Shown: positions 1-5,763 of the stretch, piece by piece
Position numbering within the stretch: position 1 is the first letter of the stretch
Layout: each line of letters starts with the position of its first letter
DNA from: an uncultured Sutterella sp.
GTDB lineage: Bacteria; Pseudomonadota; Gammaproteobacteria; Burkholderiales; Burkholderiaceae_F
Direction of reading: 5' to 3'
Assembly: GCA_902493085.1 (NCBI GenBank)
Contig: CABUOH010000045.1
Location: forward strand, 1 to 7,970
Length of the DNA stretch: 7,970 nt
Program-made: the position numbers and the translations under genes
Notes under the pieces: generated by a model
Seen by the model: the letters and a program-made list of their open reading frames with translations, nothing else
Databases searched by the model: none
Told to the model about the DNA's origin: nothing

Positions 1-253
1 TGATCCCGAGGGCGTCCTCGACGCTGCGAACGGCCGCGAGGGCGTGAATGCCCGTGCAGACGCCGCAGATGCGTTCGACGAAGGCCCAGGCGTCGCGCGG
101 GTCGCGTCCCTTGAGAATGACCTCAAGGCCGCGCCACATCGTACCGGTGCTCATGGAGTCGGCGATTCGGCCGTCGGCACCCAGCGTGGCCTGGACGCGC
201 AGATGACCCTCGATTCGGGTGACGGGGTCCACTACGATTCTGCGTTCACTCAT
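1..253 (-). CDS. hyaB: [NiFe]-hydrogenase large subunit, N-terminal part (cut by window edge)
   Basis: This is the first 84 codons of the catalytic subunit of a group 1 [NiFe]-hydrogenase, which oxidises H2 at a Ni-Fe site on the periplasmic face of the membrane. The protein begins MSERRIVVDPVTRIEGH; Glu15 in the TRIEGH motif is the conserved proton-relay glutamate. The L1 motif RICGVC (residues 61-66) gives Cys63 and Cys66, two of the four Ni-Fe ligands, followed by His70. The stretch GTMWRGLE...GRDPRDAWAF is typical of the family. The second cysteine pair and the C-terminal maturation site lie outside the window. The ATG overlaps the small-subunit stop codon (ATGA), which implies translational coupling. 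The assignment to the E. coli hydrogenase-1 / Hup type is firm; the exact symbol is by analogy. Confidence 0.95.
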   Translation of the reverse strand, partial: MSERRIVVDPVTRIEGHLRVQATLGADGRIADSMSTGTMWRGLEVILKGRDPRDAWAFVERICGVCTGIHALAAVRSVEDALGI

Positions 254-1350
254 TCTTCCTTACCTCCGATGTCCTTGTTGGTCTTCTTGGCGCGGGCCTG
301 CGACACGGCGGACATGGCCACGTGCGCGGCAGCGGCGACGCCCACGACGCCGAGGGTGGCGAGCCCGACCTTGTCGGCCGTCGCCTCGATGCCGCCCCAG
401 CCCGGAGGCAGGATCGTCGTCTCGTGCTCGTAGAAGGAGCCCTTGTCGAAGAAGTTGGGCTCGGAGCAGCCGATGCAGCCGTGGCCCGACTGGACCGGCC
501 AGGAAAGACCCTCGTTCCAGCGGATGGCCGAGCAGGCGTTGTAGGACGTCGGTCCCTTGCAGCCCACCTTGTAGAGGCAGTAGCCGAGCTTGGCGCCCTC
601 GTCGTCGAACTTCTCGACGAACTGGCCGGCGTCGAAGTGCGCGCGCCTGTAGCACTTGTCGTGAATGCGCTGGCCGTAGAACATCTTCGGACGGCCCATG
701 CGGTCGAGCGGCGGCAGGCGGTCGTACGTCAGAATGTAGGTGACGACGCCCGTCATCACTTCCGGAATCGGCGGGCAGCCCGGCACGAGCACGATGGGCT
801 TGTCGGTGATGATTTCCGTAATCGGCACGGCGTTCGTCGGATTGGGCTTGGCGGCCTGCACGCAGCCCCATGCCGCGCAGGAGCCCCAGCCGATGACGGC
901 CTTGGCGCCCGCGGCGACGTGCTTGATCTTCCTCAGGAAGGTTTCGCCGCCCGGAATGCAGTTGACGCCGTCGTCGTTGAGCGGCACGTTGCCCTCAACG
1001 GCGAGGATGTAGTTGCCCTTGTACTTTTCGATGGTATCCTCGAGCGCCGCCTCGGCCTGATGGCCGGCCGCGGCCATGATCGTGTCGTCATAGTCGAGCG
1101 AGATCATGGAGAGCACCAGGTCCTTGGCGACCGGATGATAGCTTCGGATGAAGGATTCGGTGCAGCAGGTGCATTCAAGGCCGTGGAGCCAGATGACCGG
1201 CGTGCGGGGCTTCGTCTCCATCGCCTCGGCGATGTCCTTGGCGCCGGCGCTTCCGATCCCGAGGCTTGCGGCCGTCAGGGAGCAGAACTGCAGGAAGCTG
1301 CGTCGGGAAATGCCCTGACGCCGCAGCGCTTCGTATTGAGTTTCAAACAT
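250..1350 (-). CDS. hyaA: [NiFe]-hydrogenase small subunit, oxygen-tolerant type, Tat-exported
   Basis: This 366-residue precursor is the electron-transfer subunit of a membrane-bound uptake hydrogenase. A Tat signal (SRRSFLQ, residues 15-21) precedes a likely cleavage after Ala43. Numbered from Met44, every cluster ligand falls at the canonical position. Proximal cluster: C17, C19, C20 (CTCC, precursor 60-63), C115 and C120 (GSCAAWGC) and C149 (PGCPP). Distal cluster: H187, C190, C215 and C221. Medial 3Fe-4S cluster: C230, C249 and C252. The extra C19 and C120 are the marks of the oxygen-tolerant 4Fe-3S proximal cluster seen in E. coli Hyd-1. A C-terminal hydrophobic helix (about 328-349) followed by a basic tail would anchor it to the membrane and contact a cytochrome b. 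GGAG sits six bases before the ATG. It is the first gene of the operon with the large subunit. Confidence 0.96.
   Translation of the reverse strand: MFETQYEALRRQGISRRSFLQFCSLTAASLGIGSAGAKDIAEAMETKPRTPVIWLHGLECTCCTESFIRSYHPVAKDLVLSMISLDYDDTIMAAAGHQAEAALEDTIEKYKGNYILAVEGNVPLNDDGVNCIPGGETFLRKIKHVAAGAKAVIGWGSCAAWGCVQAAKPNPTNAVPITEIITDKPIVLVPGCPPIPEVMTGVVTYILTYDRLPPLDRMGRPKMFYGQRIHDKCYRRAHFDAGQFVEKFDDEGAKLGYCLYKVGCKGPTSYNACSAIRWNEGLSWPVQSGHGCIGCSEPNFFDKGSFYEHETTILPPGWGGIEATADKVGLATLGVVGVAAAAHVAMSAVSQARAKKTNKDIGGKEE
263..267 (-). promoter_or_regulatory. Ribosome binding site of the hydrogenase large subunit
   Basis: A perfect GGAGG lies inside the end of the small-subunit gene, nine bases before the ATG at 253. 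It supports that start despite the ATGA overlap. Confidence 0.75.
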
Positions 1351-1465
1351 AGGATTCTCCGGTGAGGGCCGGCCCCGGCTCTCCCGCCGGAGCCGGCCGT
1401 CGTTTCAACGGTCCGGGCGTCTGAGACCAAGGGGCCGGGCATTGCGCCGGCACCCTCTTTTCCGA

Positions 1466-1488
1466 CCGTTTAGCGACAGTCTAAACGG
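1466..1488. repeat. Perfect 8-bp inverted repeat, possible operator
   Basis: CCGTTTAG (1466-1473) and CTAAACGG (1481-1488) are exact reverse complements separated by 7 bp. The 15-bp centre-to-centre spacing suits a dimeric regulator more than a terminator, and no T-tract follows on either strand. It lies 116 bp before hyaA and 340 bp before dctP. The regulator is unknown, and the site does not match an FNR box (TTGAT-N4-ATCAA). Confidence 0.5.
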
Positions 1489-1714
1489 GCTCGAAATGCC
1501 TCTCCTACCGCAAAAGTCGCGCATTTGACTTATAAAGTCTACCCCCTAAGTACTACCTCGGGCGATTTTTCATACGAAAGGCCAATTCGTCACACGAGGC
1601 CGGATTCGACGGTCGCGCCGAGCGCGGTCCAAAACAGAGAAGAAACGCTCCGCCGCAATCGTGCGCACGGGCCCGAGAGCCTTCCGACGTCCGCGTCCGC
1701 GCGTTTTCACCGTC

Positions 1715-1743
1715 TTTCGGCGACAGGCCCGGGCCGCTATAAT
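1715..1743 (+). promoter_or_regulatory. Putative sigma-70 promoter of the dctPMQ operon
   Basis: A perfect TATAAT (1738-1743) stands out in GC-rich surroundings. Seventeen bases upstream is a poor -35 match (TTTCGG, 1715-1720), so it may need an activator. Transcription would start near 1750, giving a leader of about 78 bases before dctP. Confidence 0.5.
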
Positions 1744-1827
1744 GATGGGCTTCAAAAAACGACTTGTACCGCAAGCCGCCCGCATGCCGGCGCAGTCTGC
1801 GGCACCCATCAAGAGCGAGCCCACACC

Positions 1828-2829
1828 ATGTCCAGCTTCTTCAAGACCGCCGCCGCGGCCGTCGCGGCCGTCTTCGCATGCGCCGTCGCCGGCGCCGCCG
1901 ACTTCTCCGCCCAGACGATCCGCCTCGCGCACACCGCATCCGTCTCGCACGCGCATCACGAGGCCGCCCTTCAGTTTGCGAAGAACGTCTCCGAGCGCAC
2001 GGGCGGCAAGGTCAAGGTCGAGGTCTATCCCGCGGGCGAGCTCGGCGACCAGCCCGCGCTTGCGGAACAGGTGACGCTCGGGGCGCTCGACAGCGCCGTC
2101 GTGAGCCTCGGCAACCTCGCCATGTATTCGAAGAAGCTCAACGCCATGACGGCGCCCTTCCTCTTTGAGAACTACGATCACGCCCACCGCACGATCGACT
2201 CGTTCGTCATGACGAGGATGAACGAAGGACTCGCCCAGCACGACGCCGTCGGCCTTTCGATGTTCGACTACGGCTTCCGCCAGACGACCACCAAGGGCGT
2301 GCCCGTCAACTCCGCCACCGACCTCAAGGGCGTCAAGATCCGCGTGCCGCCCGCCACGGGCCTTCTCGCCGCCTTCGACGCCGTGGGCGCCAACACGCAG
2401 AAGATCGCCTACTCCGAGCTCTACACGAGCCTCAAGCAGGGCGTCGTGACGGGCGAGGAGAATCCCGTCTTCACGATTCTCGCCGACTCCCTCTTTGAAA
2501 CCCAGGACGAGCTCGCGCTCACGAACCACTACTTCGACTGCCAGGTTCTTCTCTTCAACAAGATGTTCATGGAAGGCCTCGAGCCCGAACTGCAGGCCAT
2601 CCTGAAGGACGAGGCCGTCAAGGCCCAGAACCTCACGCGCGAGCGCATCAGCAAGGGCGAAGCCGCCGTCATCGAGGAGCTCAAGCAAAAGGGCATGCAT
2701 GTCACGAACCCCGACCGCGACTCCTTCGTGAAGCTCATGAAGCCCGCCTACGACAAGGTGGGGGCGCTTGCGGGTGAAGCCGAAATGAAGAAGCTTCTCG
2801 ACGCCGTCGACGCAGCCCGAGCCCAGTAA
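1828..2829 (+). CDS. dctP: TRAP transporter periplasmic substrate-binding protein (DctP family)
   Basis: This 333-residue protein is the periplasmic receptor that delivers an organic acid to the DctQM membrane unit. It begins MSSFFKTAAAAVAAVF with a classical Sec signal (cleavage near AGA-AD, residues 23-25). The mature part has DctP-family landmarks: the IRLAHTAS strand (31-38), SERTGGKVKVEVYPAGELGD (55-74), LKGVKIRVP (166-174) whose Arg172 is the carboxylate-clamping arginine of the family, and ELYTSLKQGVVTGEENP (197-213). The length is normal. The ATG at 1828 was chosen because it starts the signal peptide; the ribosome site (GAGCGAG nearby) is weak. dctM begins 14 bases after its stop. 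Dicarboxylates, sugar acids and keto acids all use this fold, so the substrate is not determined. Confidence 0.95.
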   Translation: MSSFFKTAAAAVAAVFACAVAGAADFSAQTIRLAHTASVSHAHHEAALQFAKNVSERTGGKVKVEVYPAGELGDQPALAEQVTLGALDSAVVSLGNLAMYSKKLNAMTAPFLFENYDHAHRTIDSFVMTRMNEGLAQHDAVGLSMFDYGFRQTTTKGVPVNSATDLKGVKIRVPPATGLLAAFDAVGANTQKIAYSELYTSLKQGVVTGEENPVFTILADSLFETQDELALTNHYFDCQVLLFNKMFMEGLEPELQAILKDEAVKAQNLTRERISKGEAAVIEELKQKGMHVTNPDRDSFVKLMKPAYDKVGALAGEAEMKKLLDAVDAARAQ

Positions 2830-2843
2830 CCGGGAACCGCTCC

Positions 2844-4115
2844 ATGCTGATGTTCGTCATCTTTGCGGCCGTGCTTCTCCTGATGCTTCTCGGCGTGAGC
2901 ACGGCCGTGACCATGGGCTTCGCCTCGATCGCGACCTTCCTCTTCGCGGGCGGCGACCCCGCCCGCCTCTTCCTCGTGCCGCAGCGCATGTTTGCGCAGG
3001 TCTCGGGCATCACGCTCATGTCGATTCCCTTCTTCCTTCTCATGGGGAATCTGATGACCGTTGGGGGCGTGAGCAAGTCGCTCTTCGGCTTCGGCCGCGT
3101 CTGCCTCGGGCACCGCTGGGGCGGGCTCTCCAACGCGGCCATCGTCGCCTGCGTAGTCATGGCCGCCATGAGCGGATCGGCCGCGGCCTGCGCGGCGGGC
3201 ATCGGCATGATCGCCATCAACGAAATGACCAAGTCGGGCTACGGCCGGCCCTTCAGCTGCGCGACGATCGCCGCTGGCGGCGCGCTCGGCCCCATCATCC
3301 CGCCCTCGATCACGCTCATCCTCTACGCGGGCCTCACGCAGACGAGCGTCAACGCGCTCTTTGCGGCGGGCGCCGTCCCCGGGCTTCTCCTCGGCATCAT
3401 GTTCATGGGCTGGTCCTCGTGGGTCTCCTACCGCCGTGGCTACGCCAAAACCGAGCCCGCGCCCTGGCGCGAGCGCGTTCAAGCCTTCAAGGACGCGTTC
3501 TTTGCGCTTCTCACGCCCGTCATCGTGATGGGCGGCATGTTCGGCGGCATCTTTACGGCAACCGAAGCCGCCGCCGTGGCGTCGCTCTACGTGATGTTCC
3601 TCGGCTTTTTCGTCTACGGCACGCTCCGGGTGCGCGACCTGCCTGCGATCTTCTGGAACACGGTCGAGCAGACCGCCAAGGTGATGTTCGTCATCGCCAC
3701 CGCGGGCTTTTTCCAGTACGTGCTCCTCTACACCCGCATTCCGCAGCAGGCGATCGCCTTCATGTCGACCTCCTTTGCGACTGCGGCGCCCGTGCTCCTT
3801 CTCATCATCGCGCTCCTCGTGCTGATGGGCTGCTTCATGGAGGGCACGGCCATCCTCCTCATCACCGTCCCGATCTTCGTGCCGCTCGCCAAGAGCTTCG
3901 GCTACGACATCGTTCAGCTCGGCATCGTGCTCGCCATCGGCGTGCTCACGCCGCCCGTAGGCCTCAACCTCTACGTGATGAGCTCGATCACGGGCGAGCA
4001 CGTCCTTGCCATCGCGAAGGAGGCCGTGGGCTACGTCCTCATCATGATCATCGTGGCGATCCTCGTCGCCTTCATCCCCGAGCTCTCGCTCGGCTTCGCC
4101 AAATGGGTGCCCTGA
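2844..4115 (+). CDS. dctM: TRAP transporter large permease subunit (DctM family)
   Basis: This 423-residue polytopic inner-membrane protein forms the Na+-driven transport domain of the TRAP system. About eleven to twelve hydrophobic segments span the full length. Family motifs are SIPFFLLMGNLM (60-71), MSGSAAACAAGIG (109-121), GALGPIIPPSITLILYAG (146-163), GGIFTATEAAAV (234-245) and LTPPVGLNLYVMSS (368-381). The length is typical and there is no truncation. GGGAA at 2832-2836 precedes the ATG; an alternative ATG at 2850 would remove two residues. Its TGA shares one base with the dctQ ATG (TGATG), implying coupled translation. The gene follows dctP directly, whereas many TRAP operons place dctQ between them. 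Confidence 0.96.
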   Translation: MLMFVIFAAVLLLMLLGVSTAVTMGFASIATFLFAGGDPARLFLVPQRMFAQVSGITLMSIPFFLLMGNLMTVGGVSKSLFGFGRVCLGHRWGGLSNAAIVACVVMAAMSGSAAACAAGIGMIAINEMTKSGYGRPFSCATIAAGGALGPIIPPSITLILYAGLTQTSVNALFAAGAVPGLLLGIMFMGWSSWVSYRRGYAKTEPAPWRERVQAFKDAFFALLTPVIVMGGMFGGIFTATEAAAVASLYVMFLGFFVYGTLRVRDLPAIFWNTVEQTAKVMFVIATAGFFQYVLLYTRIPQQAIAFMSTSFATAAPVLLLIIALLVLMGCFMEGTAILLITVPIFVPLAKSFGYDIVQLGIVLAIGVLTPPVGLNLYVMSSITGEHVLAIAKEAVGYVLIMIIVAILVAFIPELSLGFAKWVP

Positions 4116-4621
4116 TGTCCGCCGTCATGAATCTTCTCAAGGCGGCCGACCGCTCTGTCTCCGTCGCCGCGCGCACCGTGAGCACGCTCGCGCTCGCAGG
4201 CATCTTCGTGATGTTCATCGCCAACGTCTTCGTGCGCTTCGTGCCCGTCTACAACTTCACCCAGACCGACGACTGGATCCAGATCCTTCTCGTCTGGATG
4301 ATCTTTCCGGGCACCATGGAGCTCGTGCGCACGCGCGGCCACTTCGTGGTCGACGTCATCACCGACCGCGTCGCCGGCACGAACTTCGGCCACTGCTGCC
4401 GGCTCGCCGTCACGATCATCGAGCTCGTCACCTACGCCGTCATCTTCTGGTACGGCGTCGTCTGGGTGATGCGCGCCCAGGCCACCTTCCAGTCCATTCC
4501 CTGGCTTCAGGTCCGCTGGGCCTACGCCGCCATTCCCGTCTCGGCCTTCTTCATGACGATCTACGGCGTGCGAGATCTTGTTCTCGCCGTCAGAGCGTTT
4601 CTGCCGAAGAAGGCGGACTGA
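4115..4621 (+). CDS. dctQ: TRAP transporter small permease subunit (DctQ family)
   Basis: This 168-residue protein is the small membrane subunit that scaffolds DctM. It has four predicted membrane helices (about 22-44, 54-70, 96-118 and 134-155). The DctQ signature covers the second helix and following loop: DDWIQILLVWMIFPGTMELVR (52-72) and GHFVVDVITDRVAG (75-88). The ATG overlaps the dctM stop by one base, and the length matches the family. The C-terminus is LPKKAD. Parts of this gene (codons 30-43, 79-95 and 163-168) recur in degraded form at 5553-5663. Codon use is strongly GC-ending, like dctP and dctM. Confidence 0.93.
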   Translation: MSAVMNLLKAADRSVSVAARTVSTLALAGIFVMFIANVFVRFVPVYNFTQTDDWIQILLVWMIFPGTMELVRTRGHFVVDVITDRVAGTNFGHCCRLAVTIIELVTYAVIFWYGVVWVMRAQATFQSIPWLQVRWAYAAIPVSAFFMTIYGVRDLVLAVRAFLPKKAD

Positions 4622-4634
4622 GCCGGCTTTTTCC

Positions 4635-4677
4635 GCGCAGAATCTGTCTTTTAGACCCTATAAGACCGGTTCTGCGC
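4635..4677. repeat. Long inverted repeat after the TRAP operon
   Basis: GCGCAGAA (4635-4642) pairs exactly with TTCTGCGC (4670-4677), and GTCTT (4646-4650) with AAGAC (4662-4666). A U-G and a C-G pair lie between them with a single mismatch, leaving an 11-base loop. No T-tract follows on either strand, so it is not a standard terminator. It starts 14 bases after the dctQ stop and may protect the mRNA end or bind protein. Confidence 0.65.
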
Positions 4678-4679
4678 TC

Positions 4680-4707
4680 GCCGGCTGAGCCCCGGCCTAT
4701 TCTTTTT
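4680..4707 (+). terminator. Possible rho-independent terminator of dctPMQ
   Basis: GCCGG (4680-4684) and CCGGC (4692-4696) form a short GC stem, followed by the T-rich stretch CTATTCTTTTT ending at 4707. The stem is only five base pairs with a seven-base loop, and the T-run begins a few bases after it, so this is a modest match. It lies 58 bases past dctQ. Confidence 0.4.
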
Positions 4708-4734
4708 GAACAACTCTTTTCGCATCTTTACATG
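4706..4734 (+). promoter_or_regulatory. Weak candidate promoter for the cytochrome b gene
   Basis: TTGAAC (4706-4711) and TACATG (4729-4734) are spaced by 17 bases in a locally AT-richer stretch. The -10 is poor. It would leave a leader of about 150 bases. Confidence 0.22.
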
Positions 4735-4877
4735 CGCTTGGACTAACCTTTGCGGAACATCGTGGCGCGATTGCAAACACGCTCGGAATGCCGATCTTTC
4801 GGCCTCCGCTTGTCCCGTCAACCGCCGCGGTCCGCCTGATTCCTTCTCATGACGCGCTCCACGGCACAAATCCCACT

Positions 4878-4881
4878 GGAG
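4878..4881 (+). promoter_or_regulatory. Ribosome binding site deciding the cytochrome b start
   Basis: GGAG lies eight bases before the ATG at 4890. The more upstream in-frame ATG at 4788 has no such site and would add 34 residues without family resemblance. Confidence 0.6.
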
Positions 4882-4889
4882 TCCGCCTC

Positions 4890-5663
4890 ATGCAGATGCT
4901 CTTCGCGCCTCTTTCGGTCAAGCGCTTTCACCTAGCCGACCAAATCGTTCACTTCGTCAACCTGGCCTGCTGGGCCGCGCTTGCCTTCTCCGGCATCGCC
5001 ATTGGCGCCGCTGCACGTGCGGGCGTTCGTCCGGAACGCTTCGACATTTCAATCCATTTCATTGCGGGTTTTGCTCTCATCGCAGCGCTCCTCGGCTGGC
5101 TGGTCTTTGCACCGGACCGAGCGCGCCGTCTGGCACACGAAATCCTTCGAGGAGACAGGCCATTTTTGGATTGGTTCAAAAACCTTGGCGGCTATCCCGC
5201 GAAGCTTTTCAAGTCGCTGCGCCTAACCTCCGCCGACCCTCACACGACGCCCCAAGGGCGCTACAACGCCGGCCAGCGCGCGGCCTACGGACTTCTCGTT
5301 TTGCTTAACGTCGTCCTGCTCGCGTCCGGAGCGACTCTCTTCATGCTCCATCAGCCTATGGATCAATCGGCCTTTTACGCGTGCGTGCTCAAAATCCATG
5401 GTCTTGCCTTTGAGCTAAGCGTGCTGATTCTTCTCGTCCACATCCCTATGGGACTTTGCTCGATGCGTTACCTCAAGGCCATTTTCCCGGGATCGAACGG
5501 CTGCATTCCGGCGACCGAGGCTGCCAAACATTCGCCTCTCTGGGTCCGCGAGGATCTTCTTGCAACTCATCGCCAAGGTCTTCGCGCGTGTCGGAATCGA
5601 CGCCGTCACCGACCGAGTCGCCGGCACGCCCTTTGGCCGCCGTTGCCGTCGAAGACGGACTGA
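4890..5663 (+). CDS. Cytochrome b, formate dehydrogenase gamma-subunit family, with aberrant C-terminus
   Basis: This 257-residue membrane protein resembles FdnI/FdoI, the diheme cytochrome b that passes electrons from formate dehydrogenase to quinone. Four hydrophobic segments carry the expected heme histidines: His21 (IVHFVN), His56 (SIHFIAG), His170 (KIHGLAFE) and His184 (LVHIPMG). The motif GRYNAGQ (123-129) before helix III is characteristic of formate dehydrogenase gamma subunits, and AAKHSPLW (211-218) matches the conserved end (AKKHHPRW in E. coli). No catalytic or iron-sulfur subunit lies nearby, so its partner is elsewhere; service to another oxidoreductase is possible. From residue 222 on, the sequence is arginine-rich and unlike the family, because it reads a degraded dctQ fragment out of frame. 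Codon choice is less GC-biased than in dctPMQ, which suggests different expression or origin. Confidence 0.85.
   Translation: MQMLFAPLSVKRFHLADQIVHFVNLACWAALAFSGIAIGAAARAGVRPERFDISIHFIAGFALIAALLGWLVFAPDRARRLAHEILRGDRPFLDWFKNLGGYPAKLFKSLRLTSADPHTTPQGRYNAGQRAAYGLLVLLNVVLLASGATLFMLHQPMDQSAFYACVLKIHGLAFELSVLILLVHIPMGLCSMRYLKAIFPGSNGCIPATEAAKHSPLWVREDLLATHRQGLRACRNRRRHRPSRRHALWPPLPSKTD
5553..5663 (+). pseudogene. Degraded dctQ 3' fragment with two internal deletions, fused to the cytochrome b gene
   Basis: By hand alignment these 111 bases match the intact dctQ without gaps if 4244-4348 (105 bp) and 4402-4606 (205 bp) are removed. Identity is 86 of 111, and 42 of 51 in the central block (5598-5648 against 4351-4401). 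Translated in the dctQ frame it gives LIAKVFARVGIDAVTDRVAGTPFG, against FIANVFVR and VDVITDRVAGTNFG in DctQ. The end LPSKTD-stop matches LPKKAD-stop. Each inferred deletion lies between a short direct repeat in dctQ: CTTCGTG at 4237 and 4342, and CTGCCG at 4396 and 4601. The second deletion shifts the frame, which explains why the terminal LPSKTD is in the cytochrome frame. It could derive from this dctQ or from a paralogue. Confidence 0.75.
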
Positions 5664-5746
5664 ACGGCAGTCCCATCTGAAAACGTCTCCGGGACAAGCC
5701 GGCCGACTGGCCGACGTGTCCTGGAACAATCCCCAACTGCCGTTCA
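5661..5746. repeat. Nested inverted repeats between convergent genes
   Basis: TGAACGGCAGT (5661-5671) is the exact reverse complement of ACTGCCGTTCA (5736-5746). Inside lies a second stem, CCGGGACA (5689-5696) with TGTCCTGG (5717-5724), and within that CGGCC-GACT-GGCCG (5700-5713). A competing local hairpin, GCCGTT-CAC-AACGGC, covers 5739-5753. The left arm contains the cytochrome stop codon. No transposase or target duplication is visible. Confidence 0.7.
5679..5724 (-). terminator. Likely terminator of the porin transcript
   Basis: Read on the minus strand, the nested stem at 5724-5689 follows the porin stop by about 40 bases and is trailed by AGACGTTTTC, a weak T-tract. It may also stop read-through of the convergent cytochrome transcript, but no T-run follows on the plus strand. 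Confidence 0.4.
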
Positions 5747-5763
5747 CAACGGCGTAATCCGGA

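Larger units (their letters stand above)
1351..1827. promoter_or_regulatory. Divergent regulatory spacer between hydrogenase and TRAP operons
   Basis: This 477-bp gap separates the divergent hyaA and dctP starts. It contains a GC hairpin in the hyaA leader (CCGGCTC 1375-1381 with GAGCCGG 1390-1396), a perfect 8-bp inverted repeat at 1466-1488, a short palindrome at 1527-1539 and a TATAAT box at 1738-1743. On the minus strand TATAAG (1534-1529) could be a -10 for hyaA, but no credible -35 lies upstream. The frame upstream of dctP stays open from 1525, but its translation has no signal peptide or family resemblance, so I do not treat it as coding. Confidence 0.6.

Noticed and set aside
322..1365. 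Long open frame opposite the hydrogenase small subunit.
   Set aside because: It is a GC-bias shadow of hyaA; the translation has no family resemblance, while the minus strand carries every expected cluster ligand.
1525..1540. FNR/CRP-like box in the hydrogenase spacer.
   Set aside because: TTGACTTATAAAGTC lacks the TTGAT-N4-ATCAA pattern; only the first half-site is close.
1525..1827. In-frame extension of dctP by 101 codons.
   Set aside because: It places the signal peptide in the middle of the protein and spans the TATAAT element; 1828 is the natural start.
2748..4001. 417-codon open frame antisense to dctM.
   Set aside because: The product is rich in Glu, His, Arg and Asp, as expected from reversing membrane-protein codons, and shows no recognisable domain.
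4788..4889. Upstream ATG for the cytochrome b.
   Set aside because: The extra 34 residues resemble nothing in the family, and the GGAG before 4890 supports the later start.
5560..5757. Small independent gene downstream of the cytochrome core.
   Set aside because: Its N-terminal part is the dctQ relic in the dctQ frame, and the rest runs through hairpin sequence; no ribosome site precedes it.
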